In this document: one piece after another, positions 17,367-25,701 of the stretch
How positions within the stretch are numbered: the first letter of the stretch is position 1
Layout: each line of letters begins with the position of its first letter
Source: CBDCZY01 sp965224745
Lineage (GTDB): Bacteria > Pseudomonadota > Gammaproteobacteria > Methylococcales > Methylomonadaceae
DNA: 64,000 nt
Direction of reading: 5' to 3'
Assembly (NCBI GenBank): GCA_965224745.1
Contig: CBDCZY010000009.1
Span: forward strand, 248,001-312,000
Notes under the pieces: generated by a model
The model's database searches: none
Told to the model about the DNA's origin: nothing
What the model saw: only the letters and a program-made list of their open reading frames with translations
Translations under genes and position numbers: made by a program

Positions 17367-18593
17367 ATGACTAAAATAATAGTAACAAACCCTATCGTAG
17401 AATTAGACGGCGATGAAATGACTCGTATTATCTGGCATTTCATTAAACAACAATTAATATTGCCATATCTGGATTTACCGATTGAATATTTTGACTTGGG
17501 CATGGAAAGTCGGGATAACTCGGACGACCAAATAACCATTGACGCTGCAAACGCCATTCAACAACATGGCGTTGGTATTAAATGCGCCACCATTACGCCG
17601 GACGAAGCAAGAGTTAAGGAGTTTAATCTAAAAAAAATGTATCGCTCTCCCAATGGCACGATACGCAACATTTTGGGCGGTACGGTTTTCAGAGAGCCGA
17701 TACTTTGCCAAAATGTTCCGCGATTAGTCCCGAACTGGACTCAGCCTATTTGTATCGGCCGTCATGCCTACGGCGATCAATACCGAGCGACCGACTTTTT
17801 AACCCAAGGCAAAGGCAAGCTGACCATCACTTACACACCAGATGACGGCAGTCCTTCTCAATCCCATGTGGTGCATGATTTCAATGGTGACGGTATTGCG
17901 ATGGCTATGTTTAACACCGACGAGTCGATTCGAGGCTTTGCTCGTAGCTGTTTTAACGTTGCCTTGGATCGTGGCTGGCCGCTCTATCTATCTACCAAAA
18001 ATACCATCTTAAAAAAATATGATGGTCGCTTTAAAGATATTTTTGAAGACATCTACATACAAGAATACAAAACGCAATTCGAACAAGCTGGTATCGAATA
18101 CGAACATAAATTGATTGATGATATGGTAGCGTCTGCTTTAAAGTGGAGTGGCGCTTTTGTGTGGGCCTGTAAAAACTATGATGGCGACGTACAGTCTGAT
18201 ACCGTAGCCCAAGGCTTTGGGTCGTTAGGGCTGATGACATCAACGCTGGTCACACCGGATGGAAAAACAATGGAAGCTGAAGCAGCACACGGTACGGTAA
18301 CCCGGCATTACCGATTACACCAGCAAGGCAAACCGACATCAACCAACCCAATAGCGTCCATTTTTGCCTGGACAAGAGGACTTACCTTCCGCGGCAAACT
18401 TGATAACAATCAAGCCTTGATAGATTTTTCTCACGCTTTAGAAAAGGTCTGCGTGGAAACTGTGGAAGCAGGACAAATGACCAAAGACCTTGCAGTTTGC
18501 ATTCATGGTAACCAAGTAACTGAAACAGACTACTTATCCACTGAGCAGTTTTTAGACGCTATCAACGAAAACTTGGGCAAATACCTTCAATGA
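17367..18593 (+). CDS. icd: NADP-dependent isocitrate dehydrogenase, eukaryote-like type
   Basis: A 408-residue enzyme of the TCA cycle that makes 2-oxoglutarate and NADPH. It belongs to the homodimeric type common in eukaryotes and some bacteria rather than the E. coli Icd type. Visible features: PIVELDGDEMTRIIW, the substrate loop MYRSPNGTIRNILGGTVFREP, RHAYGDQYRATDF, the metal-binding DDMVASALKWSGAFVWACKNYDGDVQSD and the NADP site AAHGTVTRHYR. Single gene with a promoter in the gap to the TRL-like gene. Length is normal. Confidence 0.95.
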   Translation: MTKIIVTNPIVELDGDEMTRIIWHFIKQQLILPYLDLPIEYFDLGMESRDNSDDQITIDAANAIQQHGVGIKCATITPDEARVKEFNLKKMYRSPNGTIRNILGGTVFREPILCQNVPRLVPNWTQPICIGRHAYGDQYRATDFLTQGKGKLTITYTPDDGSPSQSHVVHDFNGDGIAMAMFNTDESIRGFARSCFNVALDRGWPLYLSTKNTILKKYDGRFKDIFEDIYIQEYKTQFEQAGIEYEHKLIDDMVASALKWSGAFVWACKNYDGDVQSDTVAQGFGSLGLMTSTLVTPDGKTMEAEAAHGTVTRHYRLHQQGKPTSTNPIASIFAWTRGLTFRGKLDNNQALIDFSHALEKVCVETVEAGQMTKDLAVCIHGNQVTETDYLSTEQFLDAINENLGKYLQ

Positions 18594-18749
18594 TTAACAA
18601 TTAGGCGCCAGCCTCCTAGCCCACAAACAAGAAATAAGCAAGCTTTTGCCTCATCCATTGGCATCAACTAATCCGTGTATAATGGCCATTCTTGAAACCA
18701 TCTCACATTGTGGCAATAAACCTACTTTATTAATGACAATCAAGCGATC

Positions 18750-19559
18750 ATGAGCCCTTTTACCAACATCCGTGCCCTTATTATCGATATGGATGGAGTT
18801 TTGTGGCATGGCGAGCAACCGCTTCCCGGATTGATTGATTTTTTTAAGTTGTTAAGAACCAAACCAATTCCATTTATACTAGCCACTAATAACGCCAGCT
18901 TGTCACCTGATCAATACGTTAAAAAACTAGATCGGATGGGAGTTGCTGTCGATCGACAAGAGATATTAACGTCGGGCATAGCGACTGCGATGTTTTTAGC
19001 AAAACAAACAAACCCAAAAAGTACTCGAATTTATGTGCTTGGAGAGAATGGTGCAAGACAACCATTGTTGGAACGAGGCTTTACTCTTACCGATATTTTC
19101 GACCCAAACGACCCAACCAGTAAAGCAGATATTGTCGTCTGTGGAAAAGATGAAACGGTTACCTGGAATAAACTGGCAGATGCCACCCTTAACATACGCG
19201 CTGGAGCTCGCTTTATTGGAACCAATGCCGATACCACTCTACCGACCGAGCGTGGTACCACTCATGGCAATGGCGCCATTTTGGCGGCGCTTGAAGCTGC
19301 TACGGGTATTAAACCTGAGATCATAGGCAAACCGGAACCCATTATGTATCAACAAGCGTTAGCCCTACTGGGAACGCCACCAGAGGAAACAGTAGCGATC
19401 GGCGATCGTTTAGAAACAGATATCCTGGGTGCGGTGCGGGCAGATATTCGCAGTATGTTAGTTCTAACGGGTATTTCTAGCGAAGATGAGCTTAATACAA
19501 TTGAATATCAACCAACCTGGGTATTACCGGATCTGGCCAAAATTATGGAAGTTCTTTAA
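18750..19559 (+). CDS. HAD-IIA phosphatase, NagD/phosphoglycolate-phosphatase type
   Basis: A 269-residue HAD-superfamily subclass IIA phosphatase. Motif I is IDMDGVLWHGEQ (nucleophile and acid Asp), motif II FILATNNAS, motif III includes GKPEPIMYQ, and motif IV GDRLETDILGA binds Mg. The C2-type cap lies between. Substrates of such enzymes include nucleotides, p-nitrophenyl phosphate and 2-phosphoglycolate; which one is used here cannot be told. It is a single gene, convergent with the globin fusion downstream. Confidence 0.88.
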   Translation: MSPFTNIRALIIDMDGVLWHGEQPLPGLIDFFKLLRTKPIPFILATNNASLSPDQYVKKLDRMGVAVDRQEILTSGIATAMFLAKQTNPKSTRIYVLGENGARQPLLERGFTLTDIFDPNDPTSKADIVVCGKDETVTWNKLADATLNIRAGARFIGTNADTTLPTERGTTHGNGAILAALEAATGIKPEIIGKPEPIMYQQALALLGTPPEETVAIGDRLETDILGAVRADIRSMLVLTGISSEDELNTIEYQPTWVLPDLAKIMEVL

Positions 19560-19610
19560 AAAACTGCTGATCTGTTTCAATTTGCCAAACATTTCTACTT
19601 GCAAAACGGC

Positions 19611-20672
19611 TTATTTGCAAGTTACCTCTTTGGGTGATGCCGCCAATATGTTCATCAACAGGGTGATATCTTGCTCAGATACCTCAAGGGCCTTTAGAAC
19701 CGAATTTAGATGCTTGTAAACACGAATCATATGAAGAGCTTTAATCTCAAAACCAATCAGTTTCTGAGTTATATCGAGGGAATCTGAATTTTGATCCTGG
19801 CTATCACTGCTTTTAAACACTTCAGTCAGAAAAGTACGTGATTGATTCATTTGCTTGAACAAATCTTGCTCAACAAAGTAATTCTTGAGCTCTGGGTCAC
19901 TTAATAATTTTCTATAAAAATTGTCGACGATAATCTCTATCGCTTCTCTGCCCCCCATTCTATCGTAGGGTGACAGGTTTTCGTGCTGGAAAAAATCGCC
20001 TCCTTTAGCAATCATATCGTCGGTACCCCAGTCAATCCGCTTATGCATTTTTTTGACCGCAGGAATATGTTTGGAACAATGAATGTAGGCTTCCTCTACC
20101 AAGATCATTACCCAGCGTTCAGGTCGCTTTTTTCCTGTAGCATTTATTTCCTTAATGATACTGCCGGGAATTTCATCCTGGAATGCCAATAACTGATCCG
20201 ATTCAATCAGGTTGGCCTTGCCATTCACATGGAGCCCTATCCTGGTTTCAAAAAAATCGATGAAGATTAATCCAACATGAGGGTTTTCAAGCATGTTGCC
20301 TTGACTTGCCATCACACCGTTACCACGATACTCTGGATAAATAAGATATTTTTCATTAATCACTCGAACAAACCCAGGAACGCCGAAGCGAGCAGAACAA
20401 TCGCATTCTCCATGTCGGTCGGATGTCGCTATAAACATCATTTCCTGTCGTGGAATGAATTCTCTCATCATAGGCGACAAATAGTTAACAACTTGTCTAT
20501 CATAAAACTTCAGAGCACGATGCCTGGTACCGTTCTTTTCTTGCAGTTTGTGTTCGCCATCGCTACCAGGTAGCAGGGTCGTTGCCGGTTTATGCTCTTT
20601 GCCAGCTTGCGTTTCAAGAGCCGTTAACAACGCAGGCTTATCTGATTTATCTTTCTTAAAAAAAGACAACAT
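19611..20672 (-). CDS. PNPOx-like domain fused to a truncated globin
   Basis: A 353-residue two-domain protein. Residues ~55-185 read as a pyridoxamine-phosphate-oxidase-like split barrel (EMMFIATSDRHGECDCSARF, NPHVGLIFIDFFETRIGLHV), a fold that binds flavin or haem. Residues ~235-345 read as a group I truncated haemoglobin: YDRMGGREAIEIIVDNFYRK, a FLTEVF segment, and ALHMIRVYKHLNSVL, where the first His is the likely proximal haem ligand. ATG 20672 follows GGAGGAAT; the longer frame to 20693 would include that ribosome site in its coding part. It lies 91 bases after the FHA-reductase gene on the same strand. Domain calls are by motif; the joint function, perhaps oxygen or nitric oxide chemistry with the reductase as electron donor, is inferred. 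Confidence 0.75.
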   Translation of the reverse strand: MLSFFKKDKSDKPALLTALETQAGKEHKPATTLLPGSDGEHKLQEKNGTRHRALKFYDRQVVNYLSPMMREFIPRQEMMFIATSDRHGECDCSARFGVPGFVRVINEKYLIYPEYRGNGVMASQGNMLENPHVGLIFIDFFETRIGLHVNGKANLIESDQLLAFQDEIPGSIIKEINATGKKRPERWVMILVEEAYIHCSKHIPAVKKMHKRIDWGTDDMIAKGGDFFQHENLSPYDRMGGREAIEIIVDNFYRKLLSDPELKNYFVEQDLFKQMNQSRTFLTEVFKSSDSQDQNSDSLDITQKLIGFEIKALHMIRVYKHLNSVLKALEVSEQDITLLMNILAASPKEVTCK

Positions 20673-20763
20673 TTTATTCCTCCAAAATGACACCCAGAAT
20701 CGTGCCTTTTTATTTATCGATGCAGATACCTCTGCATTAGCCTAACTAACTGTAATAAATTAG

Positions 20764-22431
20764 TTATAGATCCAGATCCACATCTGATTTAGCGAAAGCA
20801 CAACAACTAAAGACCCAACCCTGCTGTCTCTCAATATCATCGATATCACACTCATCATTCATAGCTACATCGCCGGTTATGCATTTTACCATGCATGCTC
20901 CACAGCTACCCGAACGACAATCGTAATCAATCGATACACCTTGCGATTCAGCCGCTTGCAGCAAGTTAGTATGTTCATCTATGGTTACGGTCTTTTTTGA
21001 TCTTAAAAAAGTAATTGAATGTTCGGTAGTAACATCAGTTAATTTTGATATTTTTTGATGGCCGGTAATAACGGGCAGGTTATGGTTTAATGGATTCTTG
21101 GACGATTCCTTTGCAGCCTCACAAAGCGATGGTTTGGGGTTAAAACTTTCGCAATGCAATCGATGCATAGGGTAACCTATCTCTTGTAACGTAGCTTTAA
21201 TACTTGTCATAAACCCTTCGGGACCGCACAGGTAAATGTCTCGTTCTAATACATCCGGAGCGAATTCATACAGCATGGTTTTATCGACTCGTCCACGAAA
21301 AACCTGCCAGGGTTTTTTTAATTTTTTATTGGAAGTTAAGGTTACACCAATGTCAACATTACATTCGGATGCTGACATTAATTCAAGTTCAGAACGAAAA
21401 ATAATATCATCAAATTCTCGGAAGGAAACTAAAAATTTCGCGGTAACTGAACTATTGGTATCGGCCAGCCAGCGAACCATACTCATAAGTGGTGTTATGC
21501 CACTGCCAGCACCAACAAATAACAATTTGCTGGCAGGTGAAGACAAACAACTGAATCGTCCCTTAGGCTTTTTAAGCGTCAGTCGATCACCCTGCTTGAT
21601 CTGATCACATAGCCAGTTAGAGACCAACCCGCCTGGTTCCCGTTTAACCGTTAAATCAAGTCTGTATGGACGCGATGGACTGGATGACATGCTATAACAG
21701 CGACTATGCTCTTCACCGTTTATTGTTACCATTACAGTGACATACTGCCCAGGCTTATAGATAAAAGCTGTGGGTGTTTCAGCTAACAACTGGAATGTTT
21801 TGACTTGTGATGTTTCGTTGATAATGCGGACTACCGTTAGATTTGCCGCACCATCAGACCATAAACCAACTGGCTTATTTAGTTCTATATTAAGTAAAAG
21901 ATCTGAAGCAGAAGCATCAGGTATTGTATTTGTAATATATGAAGGAACATCACTTGAGCCTGCTGAAGTTTGTTCATTGTTTAGTACTGAACGCTTTTTC
22001 TCACATGAGAAAGTAATCGTAAAAGCCATAATTCTGGCTATTGTATCGCTTTCGACTGGTTTCGCTGAATAGAGCGGCATTTTTTTTCCATTGAGATAGA
22101 TGCCCTGCTCGCTTCCCATATCTTCCAAATAGTAGCAGCCATCTTGGTAGAAAATCTTGGCATGAAATGGAGCTACATTCGGCCAGGATAATTGCAAATC
22201 GGCCAACAGATGACTTCCCAACATAATGTCTGTTAACTTATTATGAATTTCCATTTCAGTGATAACTTGCATATTTCTAGTGACAATAATTTTGTCTGGT
22301 GTGTACGGTTCATCAGCAGTATCCAACAAATTGTTCACCCAGAATTGCTGTGCAGGTAACGGAGCAACTATCGAACGCTCCGGGTTCCAGTTTGCTTGCT
22401 TGGAATTATAATTATCTGTTGATAATCTCAT
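20764..22431 (-). CDS. FHA-like domain + ferredoxin reductase + 2Fe-2S ferredoxin
   Basis: A 555-residue fusion. Residues ~60-130 look like a forkhead-associated domain (IMLGSHLLADLQL, ...FHAKIF, GIYLNGKKM), but the phosphothreonine-contacting Arg and Ser of the usual GR...S-x-x-H pattern appear as Ser and Ala. Residues ~185-420 are an FAD/NAD reductase: HSRCYSMSSSP for FAD, LLFVGAGSGITPLMSM for NAD, and the CGPEGFM end. Residues ~465-555 are a plant-type ferredoxin with CRSGSCGACMVKC and a later Cys. It is the upstream gene of a pair with the PNPOx-globin. The reductase part resembles Hcr and phenol-hydroxylase-type reductases. It should pass electrons from NAD(P)H to a haem or iron partner, most simply its neighbour. 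Confidence 0.82.
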   Translation of the reverse strand: MRLSTDNYNSKQANWNPERSIVAPLPAQQFWVNNLLDTADEPYTPDKIIVTRNMQVITEMEIHNKLTDIMLGSHLLADLQLSWPNVAPFHAKIFYQDGCYYLEDMGSEQGIYLNGKKMPLYSAKPVESDTIARIMAFTITFSCEKKRSVLNNEQTSAGSSDVPSYITNTIPDASASDLLLNIELNKPVGLWSDGAANLTVVRIINETSQVKTFQLLAETPTAFIYKPGQYVTVMVTINGEEHSRCYSMSSSPSRPYRLDLTVKREPGGLVSNWLCDQIKQGDRLTLKKPKGRFSCLSSPASKLLFVGAGSGITPLMSMVRWLADTNSSVTAKFLVSFREFDDIIFRSELELMSASECNVDIGVTLTSNKKLKKPWQVFRGRVDKTMLYEFAPDVLERDIYLCGPEGFMTSIKATLQEIGYPMHRLHCESFNPKPSLCEAAKESSKNPLNHNLPVITGHQKISKLTDVTTEHSITFLRSKKTVTIDEHTNLLQAAESQGVSIDYDCRSGSCGACMVKCITGDVAMNDECDIDDIERQQGWVFSCCAFAKSDVDLDL

Positions 22432-22905
22432 GATTGAGTGACCCGTTTATTTTTAAATACATCAACTCCTGGTTAGAGAAGTTTGGTGTTCAGCTTTAAT
22501 TGTCGTTTAATCAAGTAAAAAAATCCTAAGAGAAATCTAAAATAGTTCTAATAACTAACAGCAATCTCTATGGTCTATTTTCGGTGATTGAACGAAAGTT
22601 TGTCTGTTACTAAAATCACTTTCTTTTTGTGACTTTTTTCACAAACACCGCCAGCAATAAATGTATCGACGAAGTGAAAAGGATGGTGAAGTTCGGGCGT
22701 GTATATTCGACCAGTGTGGCTCGTTCTCGGCCTAGATTGGCTTTGGAAAAACGAGATTGGAGAAGAGGTGGTAGGCCATTGGTCGAGTAAAATGAACATT
22801 AGAGAATGCTAAAATATTTGAAATTAGCATTCTCTAACGGATCTCTTTGCTAACAATTGGAGAGTTTCAGTATCTGAATGACTAGTCTAGTTTTGCTGAT
22901 ACCAC
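22432..22905. other. Gap with no supported gene
   Basis: About 470 bases. A 74-codon minus-strand frame at 22575-22799 has no recognisable domain, signal or ribosome site. A palindrome GAGAATGCTAAAATATTTGA/AATTAGCATTCTC near 22802-22838 could act as a terminator or attenuator. Promoter sequences for the minus-strand reductase pair should lie at the left end. Confidence 0.45.
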
Positions 22906-24015
22906 TCAATAGGTTGTCTTACAGACCCACGGTGTACCTAGACTGTTAAAATAACTGAGCTCACTATTTAACAATTCTACATCTTCAAAATCAGGAGATT
23001 CATAAGCTTGATTGAATAAGTCTACCAAACCGGCTTTTGTATCAACATGAAAAGACACTTCTTTGCTCTGGATATTAAGCAATGCAGCCACGGCGTTACC
23101 CATTAAAACAGCCTCTATTTGTTCTGATTTACGGCTTTTTCTTAATATCTGGCCTAGTGTTTTCCCTTCAGAGCCAACACCAAATATTGTTGAAAATTTG
23201 GTTGAATGATGAATAGGCCACTGACGACGATGTTTATTCCAAAACTTGACTGAACACCCTTCTTCTCTAACGGTGGCTAATCCCTCGGCTCTTAACGTTA
23301 ATGCAAATATGTAGGCCTGATTTGGTTCAAAAACAAGCTCGAATTGATTGGCTCTTTCATTAGATTTATATAGATCGTTCCCTTTAGTAGGAAGACTGAC
23401 GACTACTTTTTTCTTAAATCTGCCCCCACGAACCTGTTTAACAGGCCACTGATTTACCCCATCCTCCACCATAGCAACAGCAGTTCTCATTGTTTTGTCG
23501 CTTTTGTCTAAAAGGGGCGTTTTAGCTAATCTGAGCCGTAAAAGCGCATCAGTTCGGTCAGTCCAGGGATTGTTGATATTGCCATTCAGAAGCCATTTAG
23601 CAGACCATTCAAAATGGACTGTCAACGGTTGGTCACTAAAATTTTCCAAAGTAAAATAATTATGCGCAATAGCGCTAGCATTGGCCAACCCTTTAATACC
23701 GGTTGTGCCGCCATTGATGTCAACAAAAACCTTTACGGTATCCGGCGAAACTTCTGGCCTGGCTGCCGAAACAGCGTCTGCTTCTGCTACCGCTGCCCCA
23801 TCTTCAAAAATGACCGTTTTAGTATCTACTTCTGTAAATGCTATTGGATTGGGTTGAGGAGAGAGCTGATTCCACTTGAGCGTTATTTCTGCTATCCCTG
23901 TAAACGATGATGCTGATTCGATTTCTTTGTTTTGTGCGTAACCAGCTGAAGCACAAAAACCAAATAAAACAATAAAAACTATGTCAATATTATTACTTTT
24001 GTAAAAAAGTTTCAT
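22906..24015 (-). CDS. Exported protein of unknown function with a CTPGYWK-like C-terminal module
   Basis: A 369-residue protein with a signal peptide ending near AGYAQ-NK (residues ~1-28) and GGAGG before the ATG. The middle (~100-240) looks like a beta-rich sandwich. The last ~110 residues resemble, loosely, a module found at the end of many secreted bacterial proteins that begins with C-T-P-G-[YF]-W-K: here GCSVKFWNKHRRQWP, then STIFGVGSEGKTLGQIL, AVLMGNAVAALLNIQS and a final VDLFNQAYES. The match is by memory of the pattern, not a search. I know no function. It is followed upstream, on the same strand, by a LuxR-type regulator that might control it. Confidence 0.6.
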   Translation of the reverse strand: MKLFYKSNNIDIVFIVLFGFCASAGYAQNKEIESASSFTGIAEITLKWNQLSPQPNPIAFTEVDTKTVIFEDGAAVAEADAVSAARPEVSPDTVKVFVDINGGTTGIKGLANASAIAHNYFTLENFSDQPLTVHFEWSAKWLLNGNINNPWTDRTDALLRLRLAKTPLLDKSDKTMRTAVAMVEDGVNQWPVKQVRGGRFKKKVVVSLPTKGNDLYKSNERANQFELVFEPNQAYIFALTLRAEGLATVREEGCSVKFWNKHRRQWPIHHSTKFSTIFGVGSEGKTLGQILRKSRKSEQIEAVLMGNAVAALLNIQSKEVSFHVDTKAGLVDLFNQAYESPDFEDVELLNSELSYFNSLGTPWVCKTTY

Positions 24016-24108
24016 AATATATTCCTCCAGTATTCTGATGACAAAAGAGCAGTTTTATTTTTTTTTAGTTACCATCAAAGTTTTGATGACACCTTCTAAT
24101 ATATCTCT

Positions 24109-24263
24109 AATTCTACTTTGTCAGGTTACATAATTAGTTCTATTCAAGCACGTTACTCAGACAGGGGTTGCCGGAATAGTGCAGAATTTACCATCCATGA
24201 CTCTGGATACCCGTTTCCAGGCGGGTATAACGAGTTTGTAGATTAACCTGACAAAGTATAACT
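24109..24263. repeat. Short inverted-repeat element, copy 3
   Basis: A 155-bp segment with ends AATTCTACTTTGTCAGGTTA at the left and TAACCTGACAAAGTATAACT at the right, an imperfect inverted repeat of about 21 bp. The interior (CTGGATACCCGTTTCCAGGC) resembles that of copy 1 and contains its own palindrome. It lies between the exported orphan and the LuxR regulator and may act as a terminator region. Confidence 0.55.
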
Positions 24264-24307
24264 AATGAATTACCAATTCATAATAAGCGCGTTAAAATGA
24301 CAGCCAA

Positions 24308-25096
24308 CTAACCTACCGGTTCCGCTTTTGGTAATAAGCGTGAAGCTAAAAAAGCAAGGTGAGTCCGATTGGTTGCTTTGAGCTTTTTCATGATATCCCG
24401 AACATGCGCTTTTACGGTACACTCTTGCATGCCCAAGTCATAAGCAATCACCTTATTCGGCTCTCCCGTCCTCAACCGCTCAAGTACTTCTAACTGTCTT
24501 GGAGTTAGTTGAGACAAGCAGATAGGGTTTAACGGGTTTCTCTGTTTTAACCCTTCCTCGCAATTAATATGCTCAGAGAAAGCATCACATAATTTAGCTG
24601 ACGGAATGTAAACTCCGCCTGCATGGACTAAATTGATTGCTGCTAAAACGACGGAAGGAGCTAAAGACGTAGTAATATAACCACACACTCCAATCTTAAG
24701 GGCTGCTAAGATTGAATCCACATCTTCGAAATCAGCCACAATAATAATTGGCAGGTCAGATGCTTGCTGACGAAGATTGATCAAAGCAAAATCAATATCT
24801 CTGCATTTTACCGACTTAGCGCCAACATTAAGCAACACCAAATCAAAATCATTAGATTGTTTAGAATACTTTTCTAGAAATGTGGTTGTTCCTGAAAATC
24901 GACTAACGAAAAATTGATCATCAGCACGATTTAGATAGTCGCTAAAAGAAGCCAACGCAAATGCCCTATTATCTAATAGAGCTATTTTAATCTTACTTGA
25001 ATCATGCTGGATTTTGCGACGAACCTTTGATGACTCTACCAATGAATAAACTTTGTTGTCTGCTTTGTCCTGATACCGCTTTGAAAATTCTTGCAT
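24308..25096 (-). CDS. LuxR/NarL-family regulator with an atypical receiver
   Basis: A 262-residue regulator from ATG 25096, preceded by AAGGATAAG; a TTG nine codons upstream is less likely. The N-terminal ~120 residues have the fold pattern of a response-regulator receiver (IKIALLDNRAF, LPIIIVADFEDVDSILAALKIGVCGYI), but the segment that normally reads LLD-phosphoacceptor reads DLVLLNVGAKS, with Asn where Asp is expected. The C-terminal ~65 residues are a LuxR helix-turn-helix (LTPRQLEVLERLRTGEPNKVIAYDLGMQECTVKAHVRDIMKKL). It is probably not controlled by phosphorylation at that site. No kinase gene is adjacent. Confidence 0.82.
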   Translation of the reverse strand: MQEFSKRYQDKADNKVYSLVESSKVRRKIQHDSSKIKIALLDNRAFALASFSDYLNRADDQFFVSRFSGTTTFLEKYSKQSNDFDLVLLNVGAKSVKCRDIDFALINLRQQASDLPIIIVADFEDVDSILAALKIGVCGYITTSLAPSVVLAAINLVHAGGVYIPSAKLCDAFSEHINCEEGLKQRNPLNPICLSQLTPRQLEVLERLRTGEPNKVIAYDLGMQECTVKAHVRDIMKKLKATNRTHLAFLASRLLPKAEPVG

Positions 25097-25519
25097 AATC
25101 TTATCCTTAGACCTTTGATCCAAACATTATAATTATTATTGGTTACATAGATGACATGACTTAACTGTAACTATACTATAGTGGTTATTGATTTACTGTT
25201 AAAAAATACCTTTTTTGTCCTCTAAACATCCTTAACCTAAAAGTTAACATTACTCCTTGCCCGGCTAACAAATAAAGCCGAAGCCTAAAGATGATAAGCC
25301 CAAATAACTGAGATATAAGCGAAATCAGCCGTTATTGTGACTGATTTTCCACCCAAAAACTGTTGGCATAACTAAAGCAAATCATTGATGGTTTACGATG
25401 AAAACTCAACCACTATGGACTGAAAGTCCATAGGTTGTTTTAACAACGACTGAAAGTCGTTACCAGTGTTACTTCATTGCAAATGGAGGGAAATATGAAA
25501 TATCTGCATATTATTACCC
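25097..25519. other. Gap before IS21 with possible IS200-end hairpins
   Basis: About 420 bases without a gene. Around 25410-25465 two small stems (CTATGGACTGAAAGTCCATAG and AACGACTGAAAGTCGTT) resemble the GGACTGAAAGTCC stem found beside the IS200 transposase at 28858-28870, so this may be a relic IS200 end. Confidence 0.35.
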
Positions 25520-25701
25520 ATCGTGAACGCCGATTATTAAGCATCGTGAACGCTAATTATTAGCCATCGTGAACACCCATTATTATCTGAACGTGAACAC
25601 TTTTACGGATTTTAATTATAAGTGTTCACGATCAATAATAATCCTATCCACGCATTGATCATTGACCACTGCTACTCTACCTGATTTTTCTATTAGGAAG
25701 G

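Noticed and set aside
22575..22799. 74-codon minus-strand gene
   Set aside because: No recognisable pattern and no ribosome site; reads like chance coding in a gap.
25500..25640. CRISPR array at the repeated CGTGAAC units
   Set aside because: The units are short, irregularly spaced and appear inverted at 28.1 kb, so they are IS21 end repeats.
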